Shown here in pieces: positions 1 to 5,460 of a stretch of 9,077 nucleotides of DNA. Location: assembly GCA_016282455.1 (NCBI GenBank), contig JAEEKM010000288.1, positions 1 to 9,077 of the forward strand, read 5' to 3'. The DNA comes from Treponema sp. (GTDB lineage Bacteria > Spirochaetota > Spirochaetia > Treponematales > Treponemataceae). The translations under genes and the position numbers were made by a program. The notes under the pieces were generated by a model. It was not told the origin of the DNA, made no database searches, and saw only the letters and a program-made list of their open reading frames with translations. Every line of letters begins with the position of its first letter. The stretch's first letter is position 1.

Positions 1-303
1 CATGAACAGTATGTGATGCTGCGCCCTGAACTAAAAGTTCCCCACATGGGCTGGAATGATGTTACTTTTATAAATGGTGGAAGCCGTTATTGCAAAGAGG
101 TTTCTGATCACAGTGATTTTTATTTTGTTCACTCCTACGTTATTCAGCCTGCAGACCCAACAGTAATCAAAGGTTATGCTGACTACGGAACAATGGTTCC
201 CGCTATCGTAGAAAAAGATAATATTACCGCCTGCCAGTTTCATCCGGAAAAATCTGGTTTACCCGGTTTACAGCTACTTAAGAATTTTGTGGAGGGCGTC
301 TGA
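1..303 (+). CDS. hisH: Imidazole glycerol phosphate synthase glutaminase subunit HisH (C-terminal part)
   Basis: This reading frame is open from the first base of the window, so the gene's N-terminal half lies outside; 100 residues and the stop remain. HisH is the class I glutamine amidotransferase that releases ammonia from glutamine and channels it to HisF for making imidazole glycerol phosphate and AICAR in the cytoplasm. Visible hallmarks are the PHMGWN motif near residue 15-20, the YFVHSY strand, and the QFHPEKSG motif near the end, which carries the His and Glu of the Cys-His-Glu catalytic triad. The catalytic Cys would be upstream of the window. The stop codon overlaps the hisF start by one base (TGATG), which suggests translational coupling and matches the 1:1 heterodimer. 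Family assignment is secure. Confidence 0.96.
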   Translation, partial: HEQYVMLRPELKVPHMGWNDVTFINGGSRYCKEVSDHSDFYFVHSYVIQPADPTVIKGYADYGTMVPAIVEKDNITACQFHPEKSGLPGLQLLKNFVEGV

Positions 304-1070
304 TGTTAAAAAAACGCATTATCATTTGTCTTGATGTAAAAGACGGACGCACTACCAAAGGCGTAAAGTTTAAGAATAACCTCGACATTGGTGACCCTGT
401 TGAAATGGCAAAAGAATACTACAAACAGGGTGTAGACGAACTTGTCTTTTATGACATTATGGCAAGTGCAAGCGGTCGTGGTCCTATTCTTGATTTAATC
501 AGTCGTGTAGCAAGCCAGGTTTTTATTCCCTTCTGTGTGGGTGGAGGAATTGGTTCTCTTGAAGACATTCGTTCTACGATTCTTGCGGGGGCAGAAAAAG
601 TTTCCCTTAACTCACAGGCTGTAAAAAATCCCTCTCTCATAAGTGAAGGTGCCCGGGTTTTCGGAAACCAGTGCATGGTGCTTGGAATGGATGCTGCCCG
701 TGACCCTTCCATGCCTTCCGGTTACCGCGTTTACATTAACGGTGGCAGGGTTGCAACAGAACTTGATGCGCTTGACTGGGCCAAACATGCAGTGGAACTT
801 GGGGCTGGTGAAATTGTCCTTAACTCAATTGATGCTGACGGAACTAAAGCAGGCTACGAGATTCCCCTTACAAAAATGATTAGCGAAGCAGTGAGTGTTC
901 CCGTGATTGCTTCCGGTGGTGGTGGAACTCCCGAACATCTTGTGCAGGTGCTCACTGAGGGTAAAGCAGATGCTGCCCTCATTGCAAGTATGGTGCATGT
1001 TGACGGTTACACAGTGCCCGGCATTAAAAGCGATCTTGAAAAAGCCGGAGTCCCCGTCCGCCACGCCTAA
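303..1070 (+). CDS. hisF: Imidazole glycerol phosphate synthase cyclase subunit HisF
   Basis: A 255-residue (beta/alpha)8 barrel, the usual length for HisF. It condenses PRFAR with ammonia delivered by HisH to give imidazole glycerol phosphate (histidine pathway) and AICAR (purine pathway). The two catalytic aspartates fall at the canonical places: Asp11 in CLDVKDGR and Asp130 in LGMDAARD. Phosphate-binding segments CVGGGIGS (around 78-85) and VIASGGGGTPEH (around 201-212), and the SIDADGTKAGY motif (around 175-185), are all present. The strand-2 motif reads YDIMASASGRGP, slightly unlike the commoner LDITAS-HEGR form but seen as natural variation in the family. Start is the ATG overlapping the hisH stop. 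No further his gene follows; the next 195 bases are intergenic, so this is probably the last gene of its operon. Confidence 0.97.
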   Translation: MLKKRIIICLDVKDGRTTKGVKFKNNLDIGDPVEMAKEYYKQGVDELVFYDIMASASGRGPILDLISRVASQVFIPFCVGGGIGSLEDIRSTILAGAEKVSLNSQAVKNPSLISEGARVFGNQCMVLGMDAARDPSMPSGYRVYINGGRVATELDALDWAKHAVELGAGEIVLNSIDADGTKAGYEIPLTKMISEAVSVPVIASGGGGTPEHLVQVLTEGKADAALIASMVHVDGYTVPGIKSDLEKAGVPVRHA

Positions 1071-1074
1071 CCCC

Positions 1075-1190
1075 TGTCATTTCGACCAGACGTAGTTCTC
1101 CTGTCATTTCAACCGAACGAAGTCCCTATGTCATTTCGACCAGACGTAGTCCTCTTGTCATTTCGACCGAACGAAGTGAGTGGAGAAATC
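1075..1190. repeat. Four tandem 27-bp repeats, A-B-A-B order
   Basis: Four units begin with TGTCATTTC at 1075, 1102, 1129 and 1156, exactly 27 bases apart. Units 1 and 3 share the core GACCAGACGTAGT (type A); units 2 and 4 share ACCGAACGAAGT (type B), so the array also has a 54-base higher-order period. The last unit runs on into GAGTGGAGAAATC, so ATTTC at 1160-1164 and GAAAT at 1185-1189 can pair as short inverted arms; the first three units lack this tail. The core resembles short intergenic repeats of the TGTCATTTCGACC...GAGAAATC kind that I recall from several bacterial genomes. It sits directly after the hisF stop. Confidence 0.9.
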
Positions 1191-1265
1191 TACAGTTGTT
1201 TCCCCAAAACAATACGGCTTTCTAAAGCATACTTGATGTGACAGGTTCAGGTTATTGTTTGTTTA

Positions 1266-1652
1266 CTAAACAGAGTATCTTGCCCGGCTTGTGTCCGTTT
1301 CAAAAACATCCACTGCAAAAAGACTTGCCTTTTCTTTGTTTTCATCCGGTGAAAGTTCCGGCATTTCCTCACAGATGCGCCTGAAAATGTACATGGAAAT
1401 TCGTTCCGCACTTGGATTCTGTTTAAACTCTTCTATATTATTTAAATTTGTGTGATCCAGTTCTTTGCAAACTGTGCGCAGTGTTTTTTTCAGCACGGAA
1501 AAATCAAGAAGCATTCCTCCTTCGTCAAGAACACTTCCCCTTGCATGAGCAAAAACCTTGTAATTGTGTCCGTGAAGGTTCTCGCACTTCCCATGATAAT
1601 CCCGCAAAAAATGCGCCGCACTAAAACCAGCCTCAACTCTAACTTCAAACAT
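1266..1652 (-). CDS. queD: 6-carboxy-5,6,7,8-tetrahydropterin synthase (QueD / PTPS family)
   Basis: A 128-residue protein, close to the ~120 residues usual for bacterial QueD. QueD converts 7,8-dihydroneopterin triphosphate to 6-carboxytetrahydropterin on the route to preQ0 and queuosine. Zinc ligands are visible as His14 (AAH), His27 and His29 (LHGHNY); the catalytic Cys is Cys23 in the C-x3-HGH motif, which separates it from PTPS-III forms where Cys is replaced. The Asp66-His67 pair (ELDHTNLN) and Glu118 near the end (ETDTSRARY) complete the active site. The only in-frame ATG is preceded by a TAA in the same frame, which fixes the start; no good ribosome binding site precedes it. It is divergent from the metal regulator. 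A Zur-linked paralogue (QueD2 type) or a folate-route PTPS are alternatives to a dedicated queuosine role. Confidence 0.93.
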   Translation of the reverse strand: MFEVRVEAGFSAAHFLRDYHGKCENLHGHNYKVFAHARGSVLDEGGMLLDFSVLKKTLRTVCKELDHTNLNNIEEFKQNPSAERISMYIFRRICEEMPELSPDENKEKASLFAVDVFETDTSRARYSV

Positions 1653-1658
1653 GCCGCT

Positions 1659-1687
1659 AGTATGGCTTTAAATGTTCTGTAAGTCAA
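1659..1687 (-). promoter_or_regulatory. Candidate queD promoter
   Basis: On the minus strand TTGACT (1687-1682, five of six matches to the -35 consensus) is followed after exactly 17 bases by CATACT (1664-1659, four of six matches to the -10). The start point would fall about seven bases further on, at or next to the queD ATG at 1652, so the transcript would have almost no leader. This agrees with the absence of a clear ribosome binding site before queD. Prediction by eye only. Confidence 0.4.
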
Positions 1688-1700
1688 GTAAATGTGGTTT

Positions 1701-1719
1701 AAAAAGCACACGGATGTGC
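1701..1719 (-). terminator. Short hairpin plus T5 on the minus strand, terminator-like
   Basis: Read on the minus strand, GCACA-TCCG-TGTGC (1719-1706) makes a 5-bp stem with a four-base loop and is followed directly by five T residues (1705-1701). The pattern is that of a small intrinsic terminator pointing toward queD, though a 5-bp stem is weak. It overlaps a perfect 10-bp palindrome TGCGTACGCA at 1717-1726, which could form a competing structure. It lies upstream of the candidate queD promoter, so it would stop transcripts that began nearer the regulator's operators. Confidence 0.3.
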
Positions 1720-1745
1720 GTACGCAAACTTTGTAAAGGGGATAT

Positions 1746-1772
1746 GCTAGTTTATGCGTAGCAGAAACTAGC
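1746..1772. repeat. 8-bp inverted repeat (first of two adjacent hairpins)
   Basis: GCTAGTTT at 1746-1753 pairs perfectly with AAACTAGC at 1765-1772 across an 11-base loop that itself contains TGC-GTA-GCA. It abuts the next hairpin with no gap. No T-tract follows on the plus strand and no plus-strand gene ends here, so it is not an ordinary terminator. Confidence 0.8.
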
Positions 1773-1806
1773 GGGAAGAATTTTGCAGGGAGGCAAAATT
1801 CTTCCC
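1773..1806. repeat. Perfect 14-bp inverted repeat (second of two adjacent hairpins)
   Basis: GGGAAGAATTTTGC at 1773-1786 pairs without mismatch with GCAAAATTCTTCCC at 1793-1806, leaving a six-base loop AGGGAG. It is the strongest secondary structure of the divergent queD/zur region and sits about 25 bases before the first operator palindrome. There is no T-tract after it on either strand (plus strand continues CTGTAATG). It may be a protein-binding palindrome, a dispersed repeat unit, or part of an RNA leader; sequence alone does not decide. Confidence 0.85.
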
Positions 1807-1830
1807 CTGTAATGATATAAAAAAAACTTT

Positions 1831-1845
1831 TGATAATCATTATCA
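1831..1845. promoter_or_regulatory. Fur/Zur-type operator 1, perfect 7-1-7 palindrome
   Basis: TGATAATCATTATCA is a perfect inverted repeat of 7-1-7 layout and equals the classical Fur box described in Bacillus subtilis (TGATAAT-N-ATTATCA). The B. subtilis Zur box has the related form TCGTAAT-N-ATTACGA, so by that standard this site looks Fur-like. It ends two bases before the predicted -35 of the regulator's promoter. Confidence 0.9.
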
Positions 1846-1847
1846 TA

Positions 1848-1876
1848 TTGACACGATGCCCGAAAAACGCTAATTT
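1848..1876 (+). promoter_or_regulatory. Predicted promoter of the zur-znu operon
   Basis: A perfect -35 TTGACA (1848-1853) is followed after 17 bases by TAATTT (1871-1876), a weak -10 with three of six matches. The start point would be near 1883, inside the second operator palindrome. The strong -35 with a poor -10, flanked on both sides by operators, fits a promoter that is tightly repressed by the metal-loaded regulator. Confidence 0.6.
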
Positions 1877-1891
1877 GATAACACTTATCAA
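1875..1891. promoter_or_regulatory. Fur/Zur-type operator 2 over the predicted transcription start
   Basis: TTGATAACACTTATCAA is an inverted repeat whose inner 15 bases (1876-1890) again follow a 7-1-7 layout: TGATAAC-A-CTTATCA, one mismatched pair away from perfect. Its centre (1883) is 45 bases from the centre of operator 1 (1838), and it covers the predicted start of transcription, where a bound repressor would block initiation. Confidence 0.8.
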
Positions 1892-1908
1892 TTTTAGCAG
1901 GGCATTGC

Positions 1909-2361
1909 ATGCAGACAAACAAGACGTCCTATCATACAAAACAGCAGGAAAGACTTCTCACTTTTTTACAGAAAACCGGTGGCCGACATGTTACGGTAGA
2001 AGAAATCTGCACCCATTTTGCAAAATCTTCATCTCCCATTGGAATTGCAACAATCTACCGTAACCTTGAAAAGCTTGTTTCTCAGGGAATCGTTTCAAAA
2101 TACATTGTAGACGAAAACACTGCCGCCTGTTTTTCTTACCAGGGTGGCTGTGACTGCGAAGAAAAGGCAAGGCACTTCCACTTAAAATGCGAAGAATGCG
2201 GAAAACTTATTCATTTAGAATGTGAACAGATAGACGAAATAGAAAATCATCTTTTAAGCGAACACGGTTTTTCTTTAGACCCCATGAGAACGGTTTTATA
2301 CGGAACCTGTGCCCAGTGTACAAAAAAATCATCTAAAAAAGGAGATAAAAATGAAAAATAA
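1909..2361 (+). CDS. zur: Fur-family metal-dependent repressor, probably Zur
   Basis: A 150-residue Fur-superfamily regulator of normal length. Residues 1-65 form the winged helix, with the recognition-helix signature IGIATIYRNLEKLVSQG at about 44-60; residues 80-140 form the dimerisation and metal domain. The structural zinc site is clear as Cys94-x2-Cys97 and Cys134-x2-Cys137. Further possible ligands are Cys81, Cys83, His89, His91, His102, Cys105 and His119; a Cys-bearing sensor region favours zinc over iron, but this is inference. It heads the operon for a zinc-type ABC importer, and two palindromic operators flank its promoter, so autoregulation is very likely. A purine-rich AGCAGGG lies six bases before the ATG. 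The gene overlaps the next by 11 bases. Alternatives are an iron Fur or a manganese sensor; the operator sequence leaves this open. Confidence 0.88.
   Translation: MQTNKTSYHTKQQERLLTFLQKTGGRHVTVEEICTHFAKSSSPIGIATIYRNLEKLVSQGIVSKYIVDENTAACFSYQGGCDCEEKARHFHLKCEECGKLIHLECEQIDEIENHLLSEHGFSLDPMRTVLYGTCAQCTKKSSKKGDKNEK
2338..2346 (+). promoter_or_regulatory. Ribosome binding site fixing the znuA start at 2351
   Basis: AAAGGAGAT lies six bases before the ATG at 2351, inside the end of the regulator gene. It selects this ATG over an in-frame ATG 42 bases upstream, which has no such site and would put a charged tail in front of the signal peptide. Confidence 0.85.
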
Positions 2362-3337
2362 AACTTTTACCTGTCTTACACTTTTACTGATTATTGTTCC
2401 CATGCTCTCAATTTCCTGCAGCAAAAACAATTCTGCAAAATCAGATAAAATCAAAATCGTAACAACAATATTCCCTGAGTATGAGTGGGTAAGGGAAATC
2501 CTTGGAGAAAACAAAAGTCATGTAGAACTCACGCTTCTTCTTGACAACGGGGTTGACCTTCACAGCTACCAGCCCAGTGTTCAGGATATTGCCCGCATTT
2601 CTTCTGCCGACCTTTTCATTTATGCCGGCGGTGAAAGTGATGGATGGGTAGAAGATGTTTTAAGAACTGCCCACAATCAGAAACTCCGTTCCTTAAACCT
2701 GCTTGAAGCTCTTGGAGAAAATGCAAAGGAAGAAGAAATTATAGAAGGCATGGAATGTGAAGTAGAAGAAGATGAGCATGAAAGCGAACACGAAGAAACA
2801 GAATATGATGAGCATGTCTGGCTTTCTCTGCGCAACGCAAAGTTTTTCTCAGAAAAAATCACAGACCTTCTCTGCCAGATGGATTCGTCAAACGAAAAAT
2901 CCTACCGCGAGAACTTTGAGGTCTATGCAAAAAAACTTGACTCTCTGGATGCCTCTTTCACTTCTGTAGTAAATGCTTCACAGAAAAAAACACTGATCTT
3001 TGGAGACCGCTTCCCCTTCCGTTATTTTACAGACGACTACGGCATTAACTACTACGCCGCCTTTGTGGGATGTTCTGCAGAAACCGAAGCGAGTTTTAAA
3101 ACAATCGCCTTCCTTTCCCAAAAACTAGACGAATACCAGCTTAATTATGTAATAAAAATTGAAGGAAGCGAAGACAAAATTGCCCGTACAATCATCCAGA
3201 ACAGCAGGCAGAAAAATGCACAGGTACTCACTTTGAATTCCATTCAGTCAGTCACCGAAAAAGAAAAAAATAACGGAGTAACTTATCTTTCCATAATGGA
3301 AGATAATCTTAACGTAATTAAAACTGCGCTTAACTAA
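2351..3337 (+). CDS. znuA: Zinc/metal ABC transporter substrate-binding lipoprotein, ZnuA-like variant
   Basis: A 328-residue cluster A-I (ZnuA/TroA family) solute-binding protein that would capture metal outside the inner membrane and hand it to ZnuB. Residues 1-22 are a lipoprotein signal peptide; Cys23 in LSISC is the lipidation site, a relaxed spirochaete-style lipobox. His71 (VDLHSYQP) and His155 (DEHVWLSL) match the first two metal histidines of ZnuA. Residues 129-155 form an acidic loop with His143 and His147, like the mobile His-rich loop of ZnuA. The segment that normally holds the third histidine (HDAFxYF) reads FGDRFPFRYF at 217-226, with no histidine; Asp219 and later acidic residues such as Glu271 may substitute. 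I recall this GDRFPFRY form from Clostridia relatives. Translation is probably coupled to the regulator by the 11-base overlap. Zinc is likeliest, manganese possible. Confidence 0.9.
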   Translation: MKNKTFTCLTLLLIIVPMLSISCSKNNSAKSDKIKIVTTIFPEYEWVREILGENKSHVELTLLLDNGVDLHSYQPSVQDIARISSADLFIYAGGESDGWVEDVLRTAHNQKLRSLNLLEALGENAKEEEIIEGMECEVEEDEHESEHEETEYDEHVWLSLRNAKFFSEKITDLLCQMDSSNEKSYRENFEVYAKKLDSLDASFTSVVNASQKKTLIFGDRFPFRYFTDDYGINYYAAFVGCSAETEASFKTIAFLSQKLDEYQLNYVIKIEGSEDKIARTIIQNSRQKNAQVLTLNSIQSVTEKEKNNGVTYLSIMEDNLNVIKTALN

Positions 3338-3357
3338 TAAAAAATTAAGGAGCCGCT

Positions 3358-4077
3358 ATGGTTTGTCTTGAGTGCGAAAACCTTTCGCTTGGATACGGAG
3401 CCCATACCGTTGCAAAGAACATTTCTTTCACCCTTAACACGGGAGACTATCTTTGTATTGTGGGAGAGAATGGAGCCGGTAAATCCACTCTCGTAAAAAC
3501 TCTTCTTGGTTTACAAAAACCTCTCGGAGGAAAAATCAGGGCAGGGGAGGGCTTTTCCTTAAACAGCATTGGTTATCTTCCTCAGCAAACCATGGTGCAG
3601 AAAGATTTTCCTGCTACAGTTCAGGAAGTAGTGCGTTCAGGTCTATTGAGCCGCAAGGGTTTCTTTTCCTTTTACACAGAAAAAGACAGACGCCGTGCCG
3701 CACAGGTAATGGAAGAACTTGGCATAACCGCTCTTGCAAAAAAAAGTTACCGTGAACTTTCGGGCGGTCAGCAGCAGAGGGTTCTTCTTGCCCGTGCCTT
3801 GTGTGCTTCTGAAAACATGTTGCTTTTAGATGAACCTGTTGCAGGATTAGACCCTGTCGTAACGGAAGAACTTTATTCCCTCATAAAAAAACTGAACGAA
3901 AACGGAATGACAATCATCATGGTCACTCACGACATTCAGGCTGCAATAAAATACGCAAGTCACATTCTTTACGTTGGAAGTGAACCTCTCTTTAATTCAC
4001 GGGATGTTTTCCTTCACAGCTCTCCGGGAAAACGCTTTAGTTTTGGAACAGTAGTTCAGGAGGAAATCCATGACTGA
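3358..4077 (+). CDS. znuC: Zinc/metal ABC transporter ATP-binding protein ZnuC
   Basis: A 239-residue single-domain ABC ATPase that powers metal import at the cytoplasmic face. All catalytic motifs are intact: Walker A GENGAGKST at 36-44, Q-loop glutamine at 76-77 (YLPQQ), signature LSGGQQQR at 134-141, Walker B LLLDEP at 155-160, D-loop AGLDP, and switch His191 (VTHD). The sequence resembles the ZnuC/MntB branch of the family, which fits its place between a ZnuA-like binding protein and an ABC-3 permease. AAGGAG at 3347-3352 lies six bases before the ATG, 20 bases after the znuA stop. The 3' end overlaps znuB by eight bases, so the ATPase and permease are probably made in step. Confidence 0.94.
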   Translation: MVCLECENLSLGYGAHTVAKNISFTLNTGDYLCIVGENGAGKSTLVKTLLGLQKPLGGKIRAGEGFSLNSIGYLPQQTMVQKDFPATVQEVVRSGLLSRKGFFSFYTEKDRRRAAQVMEELGITALAKKSYRELSGGQQQRVLLARALCASENMLLLDEPVAGLDPVVTEELYSLIKKLNENGMTIIMVTHDIQAAIKYASHILYVGSEPLFNSRDVFLHSSPGKRFSFGTVVQEEIHD

Positions 4078-4909
4078 GTTTTTAAATTATCTTTCTTACC
4101 CCTTTGTGCGCTATGCAATCATCACTGGAACACTGATTGCCCTCTGTTCATCCCTTCTTGGTGTTACCCTTGTTCTCCGCCGTTTTTCTTACATAGGTGA
4201 CGGTCTTTCTCATGTTGCCTTTGGTGCCATGGCTTTTGCTGCAGTAATCGGCATGAAAAAAAATGAAATGGTTCTCATGCTTCCCGCAACCATTCTCTGT
4301 GCAATCCTTTTATTATGCGGCGGTGAAAAAAGAAAAATAAAAGGGGATGCTTCCATAGCCATGCTTTCCGTAGGTTCCCTTGCAGTGGGTTATCTCTTAA
4401 TGAATCTCTTTTCTACTTCAACAAATATTTCCGGAGACGTCTGCAGTACCCTCTTTGGTTCTACCTCAATCCTTACCCTTTCCAGACTGGAAGTAATACT
4501 CACAATAATCTTAAGTGTTGTGGTAGTTGCAGTTTTCCTTTTAATGTTCAACAAAATCTTTTCCGTAACCTTTGACGAATCATTTGCCCAGGCAACAGGA
4601 CTGCGCACAAACCTTTACAATCTTCTTTTTGCAGTAATCATTGCAGTTGTAATCGTTCTTGCCATGAATCTTGTAGGCTCCCTTCTCATTTCAGCCCTGG
4701 TAATTTTCCCGGCACTTTCTGCAATGCGGGTCTGCAAAAGTTTTAAGGGCGTGACAATCTGTTCTGCAGTTATGTCTACAGTCTGCGCCCTTCTTGGAAT
4801 GTTCATTGCAATCGTAAAAGGAACTCCGGTCGGTTCAACAATTGTTGTGGTAGACATTATTCTTTTTGCAATATCTTCCCTTATATCTTTCGTAGTTGGA
4901 AAAAAATGA
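4070..4909 (+). CDS. znuB: Zinc/metal ABC transporter permease ZnuB (ABC-3 family)
   Basis: A 279-residue, strongly hydrophobic membrane protein of the ABC-3 permease family, the usual size. By eye there are about eight to nine transmembrane segments, around 13-36, 47-62, 66-84, 95-115, 140-161, 182-200, 202-220, 226-248 and 255-276. Typical family motifs are RRFSYIGDGLSHVAFG at 37-52 and GSLLISALVIFPALSA at 203-218. It forms the channel (as a dimer) through which ZnuA-delivered metal passes, driven by ZnuC. AGGAGG stands six bases before the ATG inside the end of znuC. Its stop overlaps the next gene's start as ATGA, extending the chain of coupled genes. Confidence 0.93.
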   Translation: MTEFLNYLSYPFVRYAIITGTLIALCSSLLGVTLVLRRFSYIGDGLSHVAFGAMAFAAVIGMKKNEMVLMLPATILCAILLLCGGEKRKIKGDASIAMLSVGSLAVGYLLMNLFSTSTNISGDVCSTLFGSTSILTLSRLEVILTIILSVVVVAVFLLMFNKIFSVTFDESFAQATGLRTNLYNLLFAVIIAVVIVLAMNLVGSLLISALVIFPALSAMRVCKSFKGVTICSAVMSTVCALLGMFIAIVKGTPVGSTIVVVDIILFAISSLISFVVGKK

Positions 4910-5442
4910 AAAAGATTAAAATAAAAAACAGCGCATTGCTTATCCTGCTTGTATCTGCCGTCACTTTATTTTCCTGCAGTAAAAAAAATGCCGCCCTGCC
5001 GGTTTCACAGTCTTTCACATTTGAAGAAAATCTTGTAACCCTGGCGGAGGAAGATGGTTTAACAAATGAAAGTATTTCGTCAGACGTAGACCTGGACATT
5101 TCTAAAATGAGTGCAACCATGGTTTACGCAGAAATATTCAACATGATTATAGAACCTGAGCGTTATGTGGGAAAAACAATCCGCATAAAGGGGCAGTTTT
5201 ATGTTTATGAAAAAGAAGATCAGGAACCTTACGTAAATGGAAGTTCCAGAGTATATGCCTGTGTCATTCAGGATGCAACTGCCTGCTGTGCCCAGGGACT
5301 GGAGTTCAGGCTGGAAAAGGAAATGAAGTATCCGGAAGATTTTCCCGAACTGTATTCTATAGTAACGGTTGTGGGAACATATTTTTCCGAAGAGATAAAC
5401 GGCATAGAGTATACAGGCTTGAAGAATGCCCGCTTTGAATGA
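4906..5442 (+). CDS. Uncharacterised lipoprotein coupled to the zinc transporter, DATACC motif
   Basis: A 178-residue predicted lipoprotein: signal peptide 1-23 with lipobox LFSC and lipidated Cys24, then a Ser/Glu-rich linker to about residue 65 and a compact beta-rich domain from 70 to 178. The domain contains MVYAEIFNMI, the strand pattern GKTIRIKGQFYVY, a striking ACVIQDATACCAQGLEF segment (118-134) with Cys119, Cys127 and Cys128, and a late VTVVGTYF strand; this alternation resembles an OB-fold. From memory, similar domains occur in Firmicutes beside metal ABC importers and resemble part of the DUF1980/YcgQ group, but I cannot confirm this. Its ATG overlaps the znuB stop by four bases, which ties it to the transporter. 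A role as accessory metal-binding or delivery protein at the membrane is inference; the true function is unknown. Confidence 0.85.
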   Translation: MKKIKIKNSALLILLVSAVTLFSCSKKNAALPVSQSFTFEENLVTLAEEDGLTNESISSDVDLDISKMSATMVYAEIFNMIIEPERYVGKTIRIKGQFYVYEKEDQEPYVNGSSRVYACVIQDATACCAQGLEFRLEKEMKYPEDFPELYSIVTVVGTYFSEEINGIEYTGLKNARFE

Positions 5443-5448
5443 TAAAAT

Positions 5449-5453
5449 GGAGG
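5449..5453 (+). promoter_or_regulatory. Ribosome binding site fixing the deaminase start at 5461
   Basis: GGAGG is only one base from the ATG at 5455 but seven bases from the in-frame ATG at 5461. The latter spacing is normal, so the second ATG is the likely start. Confidence 0.75.
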
Positions 5454-5460
5454 CATGACA

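Noticed and set aside
1075..1182. CRISPR array from the four regular repeats
   Set aside because: The repeats are directly head to tail with no unique spacers, and no cas gene is nearby.
1207..1260. AAACAATA / TATTGTTT inverted pair as a terminator between hisF and queD
   Set aside because: The 8-bp arms are AT-rich with a loop of nearly 40 bases and no T-tract in a useful place; too weak to call.
1653..1908. preQ1 riboswitch upstream of queD
   Set aside because: I looked for the preQ1-I pattern on the minus strand and did not see its conserved loop and A-rich tail; a covariance search would be needed to exclude other classes.
1490..1939. 149-residue minus-strand frame across the queD start and the operator region
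   Set aside because: It overlaps queD in another frame, covers hairpins and operators, and has no coding character.
2309..2350. Longer start for the ZnuA-like protein
   Set aside because: It adds 14 residues before the signal peptide and lacks a ribosome binding site; the ATG at 2351 has AAAGGAGA at proper spacing.
5455..5460. Upstream ATG for the dCMP deaminase
   Set aside because: It is one base from the GGAGG, too close to be used; the ATG six bases on has normal spacing.
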